Shown here: positions 17,736-27,337 of the stretch, piece after piece
Layout of the letters: each line of letters opens with the position of its first letter
How positions within the stretch are numbered: position 1 is the first letter of the stretch
From: CAVPNY01 sp963706905
Lineage (GTDB): Bacteria; Chloroflexota; Anaerolineae; Anaerolineales; UBA4823
Assembly (NCBI GenBank): GCA_963706905.1
Contig: CAVPNY010000011.1
Span: 186,001 to 250,000 of the forward strand
Reading direction: 5' to 3'
DNA: 64,000 nucleotides
Made by a program: the position numbers and the translations under genes
The notes under the pieces: model-generated
Told to the model about the DNA's origin: nothing
The model's database searches: none
What the model saw: only the letters and a program-made list of their open reading frames with translations

Positions 17736-19767
17736 GTGTACTGGTTCCGCGTGGATAATCCGCTCGTCATTCTGGTTTGGCTGGTTGTGACGGGATTCTG
17801 GTGCCTGGGGGGATGGTTATTGGCTAGGCACGCCTTTCGCCTGGAGTTTGGTGAGCGATTATTGGTTGGATTCGGGTTGGGACTGGTGGTGTATCTTTGG
17901 ATAGTAAATCTGTTGGGCAGAGTTGTTTCTCCCACGCTCACCTTCATCCTGTCTGCGATATTAGTCGCGCTTCTGGGATTTGCGTTTGCCTGGAAAGGTG
18001 AGCGACCTGTCCTGGACTGGCGGGATTGGAAAATCTGGAAGTGGTTACTCGTTGGATTGGTTTTGGTCTGGCTTTTCCAGCGTGTGGCAATGGGTATGGC
18101 AATCTTCGATGAGCCAAAGAATCTCTCGATCGTTTCGACAATGGCTGCTGGAGATATTCCTCCACATCACTATATGAATGCGGATGTTTATTTCCCCTAC
18201 CATTACGGCTTCCAGTTGCTCGGCTCCAGCCTGGTTCGCCTGGGAGGTCTCTTTCCCTGGAGTGCCTTCGACATGAGTAAGGCGCTGGTGGGCGCTTATT
18301 TCTTTTTACTAATCGCCTTGTTCACCAGGAGATTTATCGATCGACCCTGGGCAGGGCTGATCGTTGCGGTAGTGATGGCGCTGGCTACTGGAACTCGTTT
18401 CTTGCTCTATTTGTTACCGCATTCATGGATGGCTGCGATTGATCCTTTGATCAAGGTACGAGCGCCAGATCCAGTGGTTGGACTGCCACTGTCTCAGGCG
18501 ATCCTGCAGGGAATTTGTCATCGATGATGGACCGCCGGCGCCCATGTTATTTGGGTTTATGGATGGTTTTGGATGGCCTTTCACGATGAATATCCATATC
18601 GGGCCGAGCACTCTATCCGCGATTATTTTACTCCTGGCATGGATGCTGGCGAGCCGCATGACACGCAAAGCCTCATGGATAATCCTGGCGATCCTTTTCT
18701 CTTTCTGGGCGCTGGTTTGGGAATCGAGCTACGCGGTATTCTTGATAGGTGGTTTGCTGGCAGCCATTTTCTGGGTCGTTAAGAAGCGAGGCAAGGTGGA
18801 TAGCTGGATCAAATGGACCACCCTGGCAATGGTATTTTCGATTCTGTTCGCGGTGTGGCAAGGCGGGACTATCACTGAACTTGTTCGTGAAATGTTTTCG
18901 GGGATGAGCCAGGTCACTTCACAAAATCCTGGTGAGGCGGCTTCCTTGGGCGGTTTTTCGTTGCGTTGGCCTTTAGCGATTTACTCGAAACACCTTGGAG
19001 CGCTGGAGATCTTTTCCTGGCGAGAGTTGTTCGTTGCAATAATGGAATTTGGTCCGGTGATCTTTTTTACACCATGGATCACCTGGTGGGGATGGAAGCG
19101 CTTGCAGACTGGGGATTGGATGACATTCATGGTTGTGGTCGGCTCGTGGGTGAGCTTTGGAATACCGATCTTGCTTTCCTTTGAGTATGACCGTGATATT
19201 GTGCGGTTTACTGAGTACAGCCGCTGGGTTTGGATCATCCTGCTGGCAATTATGCTGCTCGAACCCGCTGCCAAAGAGAGAAGATTATTTAGGACAGTTG
19301 GCGTCGCCAGTTTGCTTTTGATGATATTCGGGGGACTCGTGATCACTGGACCCATTTTAAGCGCAGCCACGCGAACTGTGCTGACAGAGCCAGATGTGAG
19401 TGGAATTGATGCGCTGGTTGCAGAAGATGCCTGGGACAGCCTGGCACCGAACAGCCTGGTTTTTGACCCACAGGGCTGGAGGGGCACCATGCTGACCGGG
19501 CGATTGACGCGTGTTGTGGAAGGAAATATGTCCTATAATTATTCCCATTCTCCGCGTTGGGAAGCTATCCTGGCGAATCCGTCCATTAGCGAGTTGCTGA
19601 ACCAGGGCTACAAGTATGTTTATATTGAGCGAGCCTGGTGGAACAGTCTTTCTGATGAAGCGCGTGAAGCGCTCTCTTCAAAATGTATCCAGGTAATGAC
19701 GGAACACGTTGACGGAGCGAGCGGTGATTTCCGCCGGTTGATAAATCTTGAGAGGTGCGGCTTTTAG
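17736..19767 (+). CDS. Polytopic GT-C-like membrane protein (apparent frameshift)
   Basis: Starts at GTG 17736. After repair it is a 676-residue protein with many hydrophobic segments. An acidic pair D125-E126 (FDEPKNLSIV) is followed by HHYMNADVYFPYHYGFQLLG, consistent with a GT-C catalytic loop. The frame breaks in the run GGGAA at 18509-18513. Removing one base joins SQAILQ to FVIDDGPPAPMLFGFMDGFG. The C-terminal soluble part includes LAPNSLVFDPQGWRG and FRRLINLERCGF. Function beyond membrane glycosyl transfer cannot be assigned. Confidence 0.65.
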
Positions 19768-19775
19768 AGGACTAG

Positions 19776-20813
19776 ATGGATAAAACACAGGAGATTGTTC
19801 GCACAACACCGGGGGATCAGGATGATGATAAGCTGACCGTCTCAGATGGAATCCAGAGCGTTTCAGTGATCATCCCCGTCTATAACGAGGCTGAAAGCTT
19901 GCTTATCCTCCAGGAGGCGCTCCACAAAGCTCTGGATGGGCAGGATTTTCCATGGGAAGTCGTTTATGTGGATGACGGCAGCCTCGATCAGAGCCTGGGG
20001 ATCCTGTCGGACATTGCCAGGGAAGATGTAGATCACGTGTGTGTGGTTCAATTGCGTCGCAATTTCGGTCAGACGGCGGCCATTGCGGCTGGCATCGACT
20101 ATGCCCAGGGAGATATCCTGGTCTTGATGGATGCTGATATGCAGAATGACCCGGCGGATATCCCAATGATGTTGGAGAAAATCAAACAGGGATACGATGT
20201 TGTCAGTGGCTGGCGCATCGATCGCCAGGATCCATTTATGACCCGCAAACTGCCCTCGCGTATTGCCAATGGTCTGATCTCTAAAGTCACCGGAGTCCAC
20301 CTGCATGATTATGGGTGTACATTGAAAGCATACCGGCGGGAAGTCATTACCGGATTTCGCTTGTATGGCGAGATGCACCGCTTTATCCCAGCTTTTGCTG
20401 GCTGGGTTGGGGCAAATATCATTGAGGTTCCAGTCAATCATCACCCGCGTAGATTTGGCAAAACAAAGTATGGACTCGAACGAACCATCAAGGTAATTCT
20501 AGATCTGTTCACTGTGAAGTTCTTGAGCAGTTACGCCAACAAGCCAATCTATCTGTTTGGTGGGGCGGGAATTGTCTTATTCACTGGAAGCGTTTTGGCT
20601 TTGCTGATCATTGTTATCCGGAAGTTGTGGATTGGCGAATCAATGGTGCGGTCACCGCTGCTCCAAATGAGCACTATGTTGTTTATCCTGGGTTTTCAAT
20701 CAATTCTATTGGGATTGATTGCTGAGTTGCTGGTGCGTACTTACCATGAATCTCAAGCCAAGCCTACTTACACCGTGCGAAAAGTTGTGAATGGAAAGCA
20801 GAAGAAGTCATGA
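19776..20813 (+). CDS. Family 2 glycosyltransferase, polyprenyl-phosphate sugar synthase-like (DPM1/GtrB type)
   Basis: A 345-residue GT-A enzyme with SVIIPVYNEAESL at about 30-42, the metal-binding DADMQNDPADIP at about 118-129, HHPRRFGKTKYGLERTIKV, and two C-terminal membrane helices (about 245-310). This layout (GT2 domain plus two helices) is that of synthases that load a sugar on undecaprenyl phosphate. A role supplying the flanking GT-C-type membrane transferases is inferred from context. It overlaps the next gene by four bases (ATGA). Confidence 0.85.
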   Translation: MDKTQEIVRTTPGDQDDDKLTVSDGIQSVSVIIPVYNEAESLLILQEALHKALDGQDFPWEVVYVDDGSLDQSLGILSDIAREDVDHVCVVQLRRNFGQTAAIAAGIDYAQGDILVLMDADMQNDPADIPMMLEKIKQGYDVVSGWRIDRQDPFMTRKLPSRIANGLISKVTGVHLHDYGCTLKAYRREVITGFRLYGEMHRFIPAFAGWVGANIIEVPVNHHPRRFGKTKYGLERTIKVILDLFTVKFLSSYANKPIYLFGGAGIVLFTGSVLALLIIVIRKLWIGESMVRSPLLQMSTMLFILGFQSILLGLIAELLVRTYHESQAKPTYTVRKVVNGKQKKS

Positions 20814-21778
20814 AAACCCGGATGCAAAATGCTCTCTCTGGGAGATCTGCATTCTATATCCGTCTGTTTGGCACGCTATTAGCAATCGCGTTGCTGGTTT
20901 ATTTGCTCAGCCAGCAAGGGTGGGAAGAGATCAAGGCAGCCATCCAGCAGATTCCCTTATGGCGCTTTTTCGCTGCAATGGGTTTGATGATCATCTCGCG
21001 GTTTGCTGTGGCAGGGCGCTGGCATGTCTTACTTCGCTCTGCAGACCAGAAAGTCTCTCCTTGGGATACCCTGCGCGTGACATTTGCAGGTCTGTTTGCG
21101 ACGAATTTTCTGCCGACAACCGTTGGAGGTGATGTGATTCGTCTGGCAGGAGCGATCCAATTAAAGTTTGACGCGGTGATCAGCGCAGCCTCGTTGATTG
21201 TCGACCGGTTAGTCGGCATGGCTGGAATGGTGATGATGGTACCATTCGGTCTGCCAAGCTTTTTGGCAGCTAGAGATGTTACGAACGGAAGTCTCAACTA
21301 TCCTGGCTATATCCTTGGGGGGATATTACCAGCTTCGATCATGAAATGGGTTACACCCTTGTGGAATAAAGGCTTAAAACTCCTCAGCAGGGTAGTCACC
21401 GCTCTGGGGATCTGGAAAAAGCGTCCCCAATCTTTGCTTCAATCGCTGGGTTTTACCTGGATAAACATGCTAGGCCTGTTCGGTGTCCTCTATGTAATAT
21501 TCCAGGGGATGGGAGAGGATTTGCCGATCTGGTTGATTGGTGGTTTATATAGCATTGTCTATCTGATAACACTCTTGCCGTTTTCGATTAATGGTTATGG
21601 TATTCAGGAAGTTTCCATGACCTTTATTTTCTCTTCAATTGGGGGAGCTTCCCTGCAGAGTGCCTTAACGGCTGCTCTGCTCTTCCGGACCTTAATGATG
21701 ATAGCCAGTTTGCCGGGAGCGTTTTTCGTGCCGGGGCTGCTTGCTGGTGCCAGGAGCCAACCAGGAAACATAAAATGA
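20810..21778 (+). CDS. Lysylphosphatidylglycerol synthase TM-region/UPF0104-like membrane protein
   Basis: A 322-residue protein with about 8 hydrophobic segments. The pattern LLSQQGWEEIKAAIQQIPLWRFFAA, the conserved RWHVLLRS, FATNFLPTTVGGDVIRLAGA and the late LPFSINGYGIQEVSM segment identify the LPG-synthase-TM/AglD-type family without the catalytic transferase domain. Such proteins often sit beside polyprenyl-phosphate-sugar synthases and are suspected of translocating or organising lipid-linked sugars. It overlaps both neighbours by four bases, so it is one coupled unit with the GT2 gene and the membrane protein that follows. Confidence 0.85.
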   Translation: MKTRMQNALSGRSAFYIRLFGTLLAIALLVYLLSQQGWEEIKAAIQQIPLWRFFAAMGLMIISRFAVAGRWHVLLRSADQKVSPWDTLRVTFAGLFATNFLPTTVGGDVIRLAGAIQLKFDAVISAASLIVDRLVGMAGMVMMVPFGLPSFLAARDVTNGSLNYPGYILGGILPASIMKWVTPLWNKGLKLLSRVVTALGIWKKRPQSLLQSLGFTWINMLGLFGVLYVIFQGMGEDLPIWLIGGLYSIVYLITLLPFSINGYGIQEVSMTFIFSSIGGASLQSALTAALLFRTLMMIASLPGAFFVPGLLAGARSQPGNIK

Positions 21779-23781
21779 GGCAGCGTAATCAGTTAGCTGG
21801 CCCGCGGCTGATTTTGGGTGTCAGCTTGCTCCTGGTTGGAGTGGCAATCTATCAGCTTGCGGTTGAATTAAACGAACGCGCCCTTCTGTTCGTCTCTCTG
21901 CGCTGGACAGGCATTCTTTTTTTGGCCGCAATCGTCTTGTTTTGCCTCGGCGTGTTGTTCGGATTGACCTGGAGCAACACCTGGACTCGCCTGGCTGATC
22001 GGGGTGACCAAGTTATTCACTGGCTCAGTAAACTTGGCGCCTTCAACCTGCTGCTGTTCGGGCTGGTCCTGGCAGGATTCGCATATCTTGTGCTTGGACC
22101 AATGGGGATTTTCTTGAAAGACATTTCTATTCGGATTGGGCTGTTCTGGTTTTCGGTTCTGCTTGGCGCCCTTTTCATTAAAGCTTACCGACCTAAAACC
22201 AGTTTGGGGACCCAGTTGGTTGTTTCTGCTCTAATGCTGGGATTCGGTTATCGGATGATTGTGTTTATTCCGGACATATCTACGCATCCCTTTACCCTGG
22301 CATGGTCAGAAGCCAGCCGCTATTATTACGCTTCGCTGTATTTTGCCGAGCGAATTTATGATCAGGCGGTTCAACTCACTCCCCTCCACCCCAGCCGTTA
22401 CCTGATGCAAGCAGTGCCTTTTTTGGTACATGACCTGCCTATCTGGTTCCACCGGTTATGGCAGGTATTCTTGTGGATTGGGATGAGTTTGCTGACAGTC
22501 TACCTGTTAGGCAGGCGCTTGAAGTTGGCGAGCGGGTTAAATTCAGAATTTCTTGGACGGGATTGGCCATCCCTGGATGTTCGTATCAAGCTCTTCTTGT
22601 TGATTGCCTGGGGAATCTTGTTCCTATTTCAGGGTCCTGTGTATTATCACTTAATGATAATCCCAGCGCTTCTGGTATGGTGGTTGCCGGCTAGGAGAAG
22701 CTGGTTGACCTGGTTGCTTGTGCTGCTCGTATCGGTTTGGGCAGGTATCAGCCGGATTAACTGGTTCCCGATGCCAGGGATGATCGCCGCGGTTCTTTAT
22801 TTTCTCGAAACGTCTATCCCTGGTGAGCAAGGAGTATCTGGATTACACAAGTATGGAAGATACTTGATCCAACCGATTGGCTGGATTTGTTTGGGTACAG
22901 CGGCCGCGTTCCTGTCTCAATTCCTTTTCCTTTCCTGCGCGGGGATCGAGCAAGAAGCACTGGCATCCAGCTTTACGTCGGATCTGCTTTGGTATCGTTT
23001 GCTACCCAGTCCCACTTACCCGCTGGGAGTATTACCTGCTATCTTGATCGTCTCTTTACCGCTGCTTTGGATCATGCTGAAAGGCTTGAAAGGAATTCAC
23101 CCAGTCCGCGCAATTGGCCTCGGCGCGATCTTGTTCTTACTTTTCACAGGTGGAGTAATTGTAAGTACCAAGATCGGCGGAGGTAGCAATCTGCACAACC
23201 TGGATGCTTACCTGGTCATTTTGTTGATCGCAGGCAGCTACGCATTGTTTGGAGCGGCTGAACGCGATTCGGAGTCAGCCACAGGTCTCCAGACTATTCC
23301 TGGAGTGATCCTGGCAGCGCTGGTCTTGCTGCCTGTTTTCTTTGCTGTCCAAACCGGTGGATACAATCCACAACCTTCAAAAAAGAACACCCAGCAAGTT
23401 CTGGCGCAAATCAGGTCCATGGTCGAAGAAGCGGTTAACGCAGGTGGGGAGGTGCTCTTTATCTCTGATCGGCAATTGCTTACTTTCGATGATATTCCAG
23501 GTGTACCGCTGGTGGAAAAATTTGAGAAGGTATACCTGATGGAAATGGCGATGGCTGGAAACCAGGCTTATCTAAATGACTACTATCGCGATATCGACCA
23601 GCAACGCTTTGCTCTGATCATCACTGATCCGATGAAAGATGTGCTTAAAGGCAAGGGGTCCTCCTTTGGGGAGGAGAATGATGTTTGGGTTAAACGTGTT
23701 GTCCGGCCAACTTTCTCCCAATACCAGCAACGAGCATTATTTAAGGAATTTGCCATCGAAGTGCTGGAGCCGATACCATAA
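21775..23781 (+). CDS. Large polytopic membrane protein, putative GT-C-like, function unknown
   Basis: A 668-residue protein with about 13 hydrophobic segments and a C-terminal soluble region of about 150 residues (GGEVLFISDRQLLTFDDIPGVPLVEKFEKVYLMEMAMAGNQAYLNDYYRDID). The loop PDISTHPFTLAWSEASRYYYASLYFAERIYDQ carries several charged and aromatic residues and could be the acceptor/donor-binding loop. The family is not recognised with certainty; GT39-like is favoured by context. It overlaps its upstream neighbour (ATGA) and shares an A with the next start (TAATG). Confidence 0.6.
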   Translation: MRQRNQLAGPRLILGVSLLLVGVAIYQLAVELNERALLFVSLRWTGILFLAAIVLFCLGVLFGLTWSNTWTRLADRGDQVIHWLSKLGAFNLLLFGLVLAGFAYLVLGPMGIFLKDISIRIGLFWFSVLLGALFIKAYRPKTSLGTQLVVSALMLGFGYRMIVFIPDISTHPFTLAWSEASRYYYASLYFAERIYDQAVQLTPLHPSRYLMQAVPFLVHDLPIWFHRLWQVFLWIGMSLLTVYLLGRRLKLASGLNSEFLGRDWPSLDVRIKLFLLIAWGILFLFQGPVYYHLMIIPALLVWWLPARRSWLTWLLVLLVSVWAGISRINWFPMPGMIAAVLYFLETSIPGEQGVSGLHKYGRYLIQPIGWICLGTAAAFLSQFLFLSCAGIEQEALASSFTSDLLWYRLLPSPTYPLGVLPAILIVSLPLLWIMLKGLKGIHPVRAIGLGAILFLLFTGGVIVSTKIGGGSNLHNLDAYLVILLIAGSYALFGAAERDSESATGLQTIPGVILAALVLLPVFFAVQTGGYNPQPSKKNTQQVLAQIRSMVEEAVNAGGEVLFISDRQLLTFDDIPGVPLVEKFEKVYLMEMAMAGNQAYLNDYYRDIDQQRFALIITDPMKDVLKGKGSSFGEENDVWVKRVVRPTFSQYQQRALFKEFAIEVLEPIP

Positions 23782-25550
23782 TGGCTGATTCCAACCTGAA
23801 CGCGCCGGAGAGGTCTTTCTGGTCGCAAAAACGAGTGGGCTACTTGCTCTACATTCTGGTGTTGCTGTCGATCTGGCTGCCGCGAGCTCTGGCGCTCGAT
23901 CGCTTTGTCACGGTGGATGAGCCCAAATGGTTAGCTCGTTCTGCTAATTATTATTTGGCTTTAGCGAATGGTGATCTGGAAGGGACATTTACCCGCGAGC
24001 ACCCAGGAGTGACGGTAACCTGGGCGGGAATGGCTGGTTTCCTATTACGGTATCCTGACTATATCCGGGAAACACCTGGCAGGCTGACCGAATCCTGGGA
24101 GATCGAACCCGTGCTGCGTGAGAACGGCAAGGAACCGGTGGAGGTGCTGGAGGCTGGTCGCGCCTTTGTAGTGTTGATGATCACGATGGCATTATTCCTT
24201 AGCTTTCATGAAGCCGTGCGACTGATTGGATTGTGGCCAGCTGTGGCAGGCTTCCTATTAATTGCTTTCGATCCATTCCTTGTCGGGTTATCTCGCCTGT
24301 TGCATCTGGATGGCCTGGTTAGCGCGCTCATGCTATTGTCTGTGCTGGCCTTTCTTACCTTTTTATATAAAGGCCAGAAGTGGCAGGATTTACTTTTATC
24401 TGCCCTGGCAGCGGGCCTCGCCTGGCTAACCAAATCACCCTCCTTGTTCCTGGTGCCGTTTGTCGGGTTGATTTGTTTATTCGAATTTGGCAGGCGCTTG
24501 TACTTGGCCCGCCGATGGCAGTGGCATGATATCTGGCAATCTGGGTGGCCGTTGCTGGCCTGGGTGGGAATGGGTTGCGCTACATTTGTATTACTCTGGC
24601 CATCGATGTGGGTCAACCCCGTCAGTACCCTTCAACGGATCTTTAACGAAGCCAGTACCTATGCCAATGAAGGCCACGCTTCAGATGTGTTCTTTGATGG
24701 GCGGGTGATCACCGGTGACGTGGACCGTCCCTATTACCCAGAAAGATATCTCAAGCATTTTTACTTTCCACTCAGTTATTTGGGGCGGCGTTTTTACCCG
24801 CTGGCTTATTTGTGGCGCGTTACCCCGGTGGTGCTGGTTGGCTTAGGCCTGGCTGGGATCGGATTCTTCCTGCGTCGGAAAGTGCCAGAGGAGCGTTTTG
24901 CCCGCTGGACGGCAGCTTTATTGGTTCTGATGGCTATTCTTTTTACGATCTTTATGACCTTAGGATCAAAGAAATTTGACCGTTACCTGCTGCCAGTGTT
25001 CACCCCATTGGATCTTGTAGCAGGTATCGGATGGGTGCTGGTTGTGCGCTGGTTATCTGATAGATTCTCGCCACATGCTCAGAAGTACAGTGTTCCGCTG
25101 GTAATTTTGGCTGTTGCGGGGGTCCAATTAGCAGCAATCATTCAGACATTTCCGTACTATCTGACTTATTACAATCCATTGATGGGCGGTAATGCCAGGG
25201 CACCCGAAGTAATGATGATCGGGTGGGGAGAAGGTCTGGATCAAGCTGCCAGCTATCTCAATACGAGGGCGGTGGGAGATCGCCTTCGAGTTTTATCCTG
25301 GTACCCAGACGGAAGTTTTTCTTATTTCTTTAATGGAGAGACAGTGGGTTCGGCAGAGGAATGGGAAACCACTAGAGCTGAGCTGGCTCAATCCGATTAT
25401 GCGGTGCTTTATGCCAATCAGTGGCAGCGATTTTTACCTTTTCCGCAGTTTGTCGATTTTTTCGATCGTTTGAAGCCAGAGAAAACGATCTTTATCGATG
25501 GACTGGAATATATACGTATCTACAACCTGGCTGGCTTGGAAACGCCTTAA
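23781..25550 (+). CDS. GT39/PMT-like membrane glycosyltransferase, first of a tandem pair
   Basis: A 589-residue polytopic protein with the PMT-type Asp-Glu pair D46-E47 (VTVDEPKWLARSANYY) in the first loop, then EHPGVTVTWAGMAGF, LLHLDGLVSALMLLSV, WLTKSPSLFLVPF and FDRYLLPVFTPLDLVAGIGW. It ends with a small soluble domain (NPLMGGNARAPEVMMIGWGEG...SWYPDGSFSYFF). The catalytic Asp, the HPGVT motif and the LTKSPS segment recur at equivalent places in the next gene, so the two are paralogues. Likely substrates are a polyprenyl-phosphate sugar and a lipid or protein acceptor. Confidence 0.82.
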   Translation: MADSNLNAPERSFWSQKRVGYLLYILVLLSIWLPRALALDRFVTVDEPKWLARSANYYLALANGDLEGTFTREHPGVTVTWAGMAGFLLRYPDYIRETPGRLTESWEIEPVLRENGKEPVEVLEAGRAFVVLMITMALFLSFHEAVRLIGLWPAVAGFLLIAFDPFLVGLSRLLHLDGLVSALMLLSVLAFLTFLYKGQKWQDLLLSALAAGLAWLTKSPSLFLVPFVGLICLFEFGRRLYLARRWQWHDIWQSGWPLLAWVGMGCATFVLLWPSMWVNPVSTLQRIFNEASTYANEGHASDVFFDGRVITGDVDRPYYPERYLKHFYFPLSYLGRRFYPLAYLWRVTPVVLVGLGLAGIGFFLRRKVPEERFARWTAALLVLMAILFTIFMTLGSKKFDRYLLPVFTPLDLVAGIGWVLVVRWLSDRFSPHAQKYSVPLVILAVAGVQLAAIIQTFPYYLTYYNPLMGGNARAPEVMMIGWGEGLDQAASYLNTRAVGDRLRVLSWYPDGSFSYFFNGETVGSAEEWETTRAELAQSDYAVLYANQWQRFLPFPQFVDFFDRLKPEKTIFIDGLEYIRIYNLAGLETP

Positions 25551-25581
25551 ATACGGCCAGGATAACCTGGTAATTTCTGAT

Positions 25582-27303
25582 ATGCAGGAAAAACCTCTAT
25601 CCTCCTTAGTTACCCTGCCCCGAGTACTGGCAGTGTTAGCCTTAATTTTTCTACTTGGGGTGATCCTGGCAGTTCGAGCGCCTGGATTAAACCAATTTGT
25701 CACACCTGATGAGGCAGCCTGGGTCGGGCGGTCTGCCAGTTTTTATTATGCCCTGGCACATCGTAATTACGCAGATACATTCCAGCACAGCCATCCAGGT
25801 GTCACTGCCACATGGGCAGGCACTCTGGCTTATCGCTGGCGTTATCCAGCTTTAGCCTGGGAAGCGACGCCGCGCATCCTGAAGAATTGGATGAAAGTTG
25901 AACCTTTCTTAAGGGATCAAGGTCAGGAGCCCTTGGAAATCCTGGCAATAGCGCGTTTATTCATGGTGATCGGCACAGCGATTGCGTTGGGGTTAGCATT
26001 CCTGTGCGCGTGGCGATTGTTAGGTCTATTACCTTCTTTTCTCGGATTTCTGTTAATTGCTCTTGATCCTTTCCACGTGGGTTTAACCCGCCTGCTCCAT
26101 TTAGATGGATTAATGGCTAGCTTGTTGTTGCTGGTTTTGCTTTCATTTTTATGTTTCCTGCTGCGTGGCAAAAATATTCTCTATCTCATTCTAGCAACTG
26201 CAGCAACAGGGCTTGCCTTCCTGACCAAATCACCATCGCTTGTGCTGGTTCCTTTTCTGGTTGTGCTATTCCTGGATGAAATCTGGCGCTTGTGGAAATC
26301 GAAGAAACCCTTGCGATTTTCTGGTGTATGGAAAATTGCCTGGCCTTTCCTCTTCTGGGGTATTGGAAGCGCTGTCGTGTTCATTGCTTTCTGGCCAGCA
26401 ATGTGGGTTGATCCACTGGGTACTCTCCAGAAAATGTTCGATGTAACCTTCTCATATGCCGTTGAAGGTCATTCAAGCGCTATTTTCTTCAACGGCAAGG
26501 TGATTGATGGCGATCCAGGATGGTATTTCTACCCGGTGAATTATCTGTGGCGCACAACACCGGCTGTCCTGGGTGGTCTGGTTCTGTGTCTTCTGGCGTA
26601 TTTCAAGCGATGGCGACCATTGGATGATGATGGCTCCCGACGGGTTGTGATCTACCTGGCACTTTTTGCGGTTTTGTTCGCGATTCAGATGTCTTTTGGC
26701 GCGAAGAAGTTCGACCGATATCTGATCCCCAGTTTCTTACCACTAGATTTACTGGCCGGGGTGGGGTGGGCCTGCCTGGCTGGCTGGGGTTGGCAGAGGG
26801 CAGCGAGTTCGCCGGTAGTAAGATATGCGCTAATTGCAGGCTTGTTCCTGGTGATCGGTTTGCAGGCTTTCCTGGTGGTTCGGAGTCACCCGTACTATAT
26901 CAATTATTACAACCCAATAATGGGGGGGAGCACCCGCGCCCCTCAAGTGATGATGATCGGCTGGGGCGAAGGATTGGATCAGGCGGCGCGCTATCTCAAC
27001 ACGTTCCCGGATGCTGAAAAGACGCGGGTTATGTCGTATTATCCCGACGGCAGCTTTTCTTATTTCTTTGATGGAAAAACCTTACCTTTGCCAGCTCGGT
27101 GGGATGATGCTGGCTTGGACCAACTCTCCGGGGTTGATTTCGTGGTCCTGTATTTCCACCAATGGCAGCGTCAGGTGCCGGATGCGAGGTTGTTGGCTTA
27201 TTTTGATCAATTTGACCCAGAATTTGTTGCGCGTATAGACGGTTTAGATTATGCCAGGGTGTACAACCTGCGCAATCAAGCCCTTGACCTCCAAATACCG
27301 TGA
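25582..27303 (+). CDS. GT39/PMT-like membrane glycosyltransferase, second of a tandem pair
   Basis: A 573-residue protein from ATG 25582. An in-frame ATG at 25498 exists but would overlap the preceding gene by more than 50 bases and add an unrelated N-terminus. D43-E44 (VTPDEAAWVGRSASFYY), HSHPGVTATWAG, LLHLDGLMASLLLL, FLTKSPSLVLVPF, FDRYLIPSFLPLDLLAGVGW and the C-terminal NPIMGGSTRAPQVMMIGWGEGLDQAARYL line up with the preceding gene along the whole length. The last codons carry the -35 box of the next promoter, so transcription of region C starts inside this gene. Confidence 0.82.
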   Translation: MQEKPLSSLVTLPRVLAVLALIFLLGVILAVRAPGLNQFVTPDEAAWVGRSASFYYALAHRNYADTFQHSHPGVTATWAGTLAYRWRYPALAWEATPRILKNWMKVEPFLRDQGQEPLEILAIARLFMVIGTAIALGLAFLCAWRLLGLLPSFLGFLLIALDPFHVGLTRLLHLDGLMASLLLLVLLSFLCFLLRGKNILYLILATAATGLAFLTKSPSLVLVPFLVVLFLDEIWRLWKSKKPLRFSGVWKIAWPFLFWGIGSAVVFIAFWPAMWVDPLGTLQKMFDVTFSYAVEGHSSAIFFNGKVIDGDPGWYFYPVNYLWRTTPAVLGGLVLCLLAYFKRWRPLDDDGSRRVVIYLALFAVLFAIQMSFGAKKFDRYLIPSFLPLDLLAGVGWACLAGWGWQRAASSPVVRYALIAGLFLVIGLQAFLVVRSHPYYINYYNPIMGGSTRAPQVMMIGWGEGLDQAARYLNTFPDAEKTRVMSYYPDGSFSYFFDGKTLPLPARWDDAGLDQLSGVDFVVLYFHQWQRQVPDARLLAYFDQFDPEFVARIDGLDYARVYNLRNQALDLQIP

Positions 27304-27311
27304 GTTATAAT
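27284..27311 (+). promoter_or_regulatory. Promoter of the MarR-like gene and region C
   Basis: TTGACC at 27284-27289 lies within the end of the preceding GT39 gene. A 16-base spacer follows, then TATAAT at 27306-27311. The spacing and both hexamers are identical to those of the gmd promoter at 14782, while the spacer sequence is different. The ATG at 27338 is 26 bases after the -10 box. Confidence 0.75.
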
Positions 27312-27328
27312 TCAGTGATTGAATTTTA
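27306..27328 (+). promoter_or_regulatory. Inverted-repeat operator overlapping the -10 box of the MarR-like gene
   Basis: TATAATTCA-GTGAT-TGAATTTTA. The arms are identical, base for base, to those at 14804-14826 and only the 5-base centre differs (4 conserved outside the arms cannot be claimed). Placement over the -10 box immediately before a MarR-like gene is the classic layout for negative autoregulation. Confidence 0.7.
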
Positions 27329-27337
27329 GAATTGCTT

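Noticed and set aside
18981..19490. 169-codon minus-strand frame
   Set aside because: Antisense to the GT-C-like gene at 17736; no motif and no promoter.
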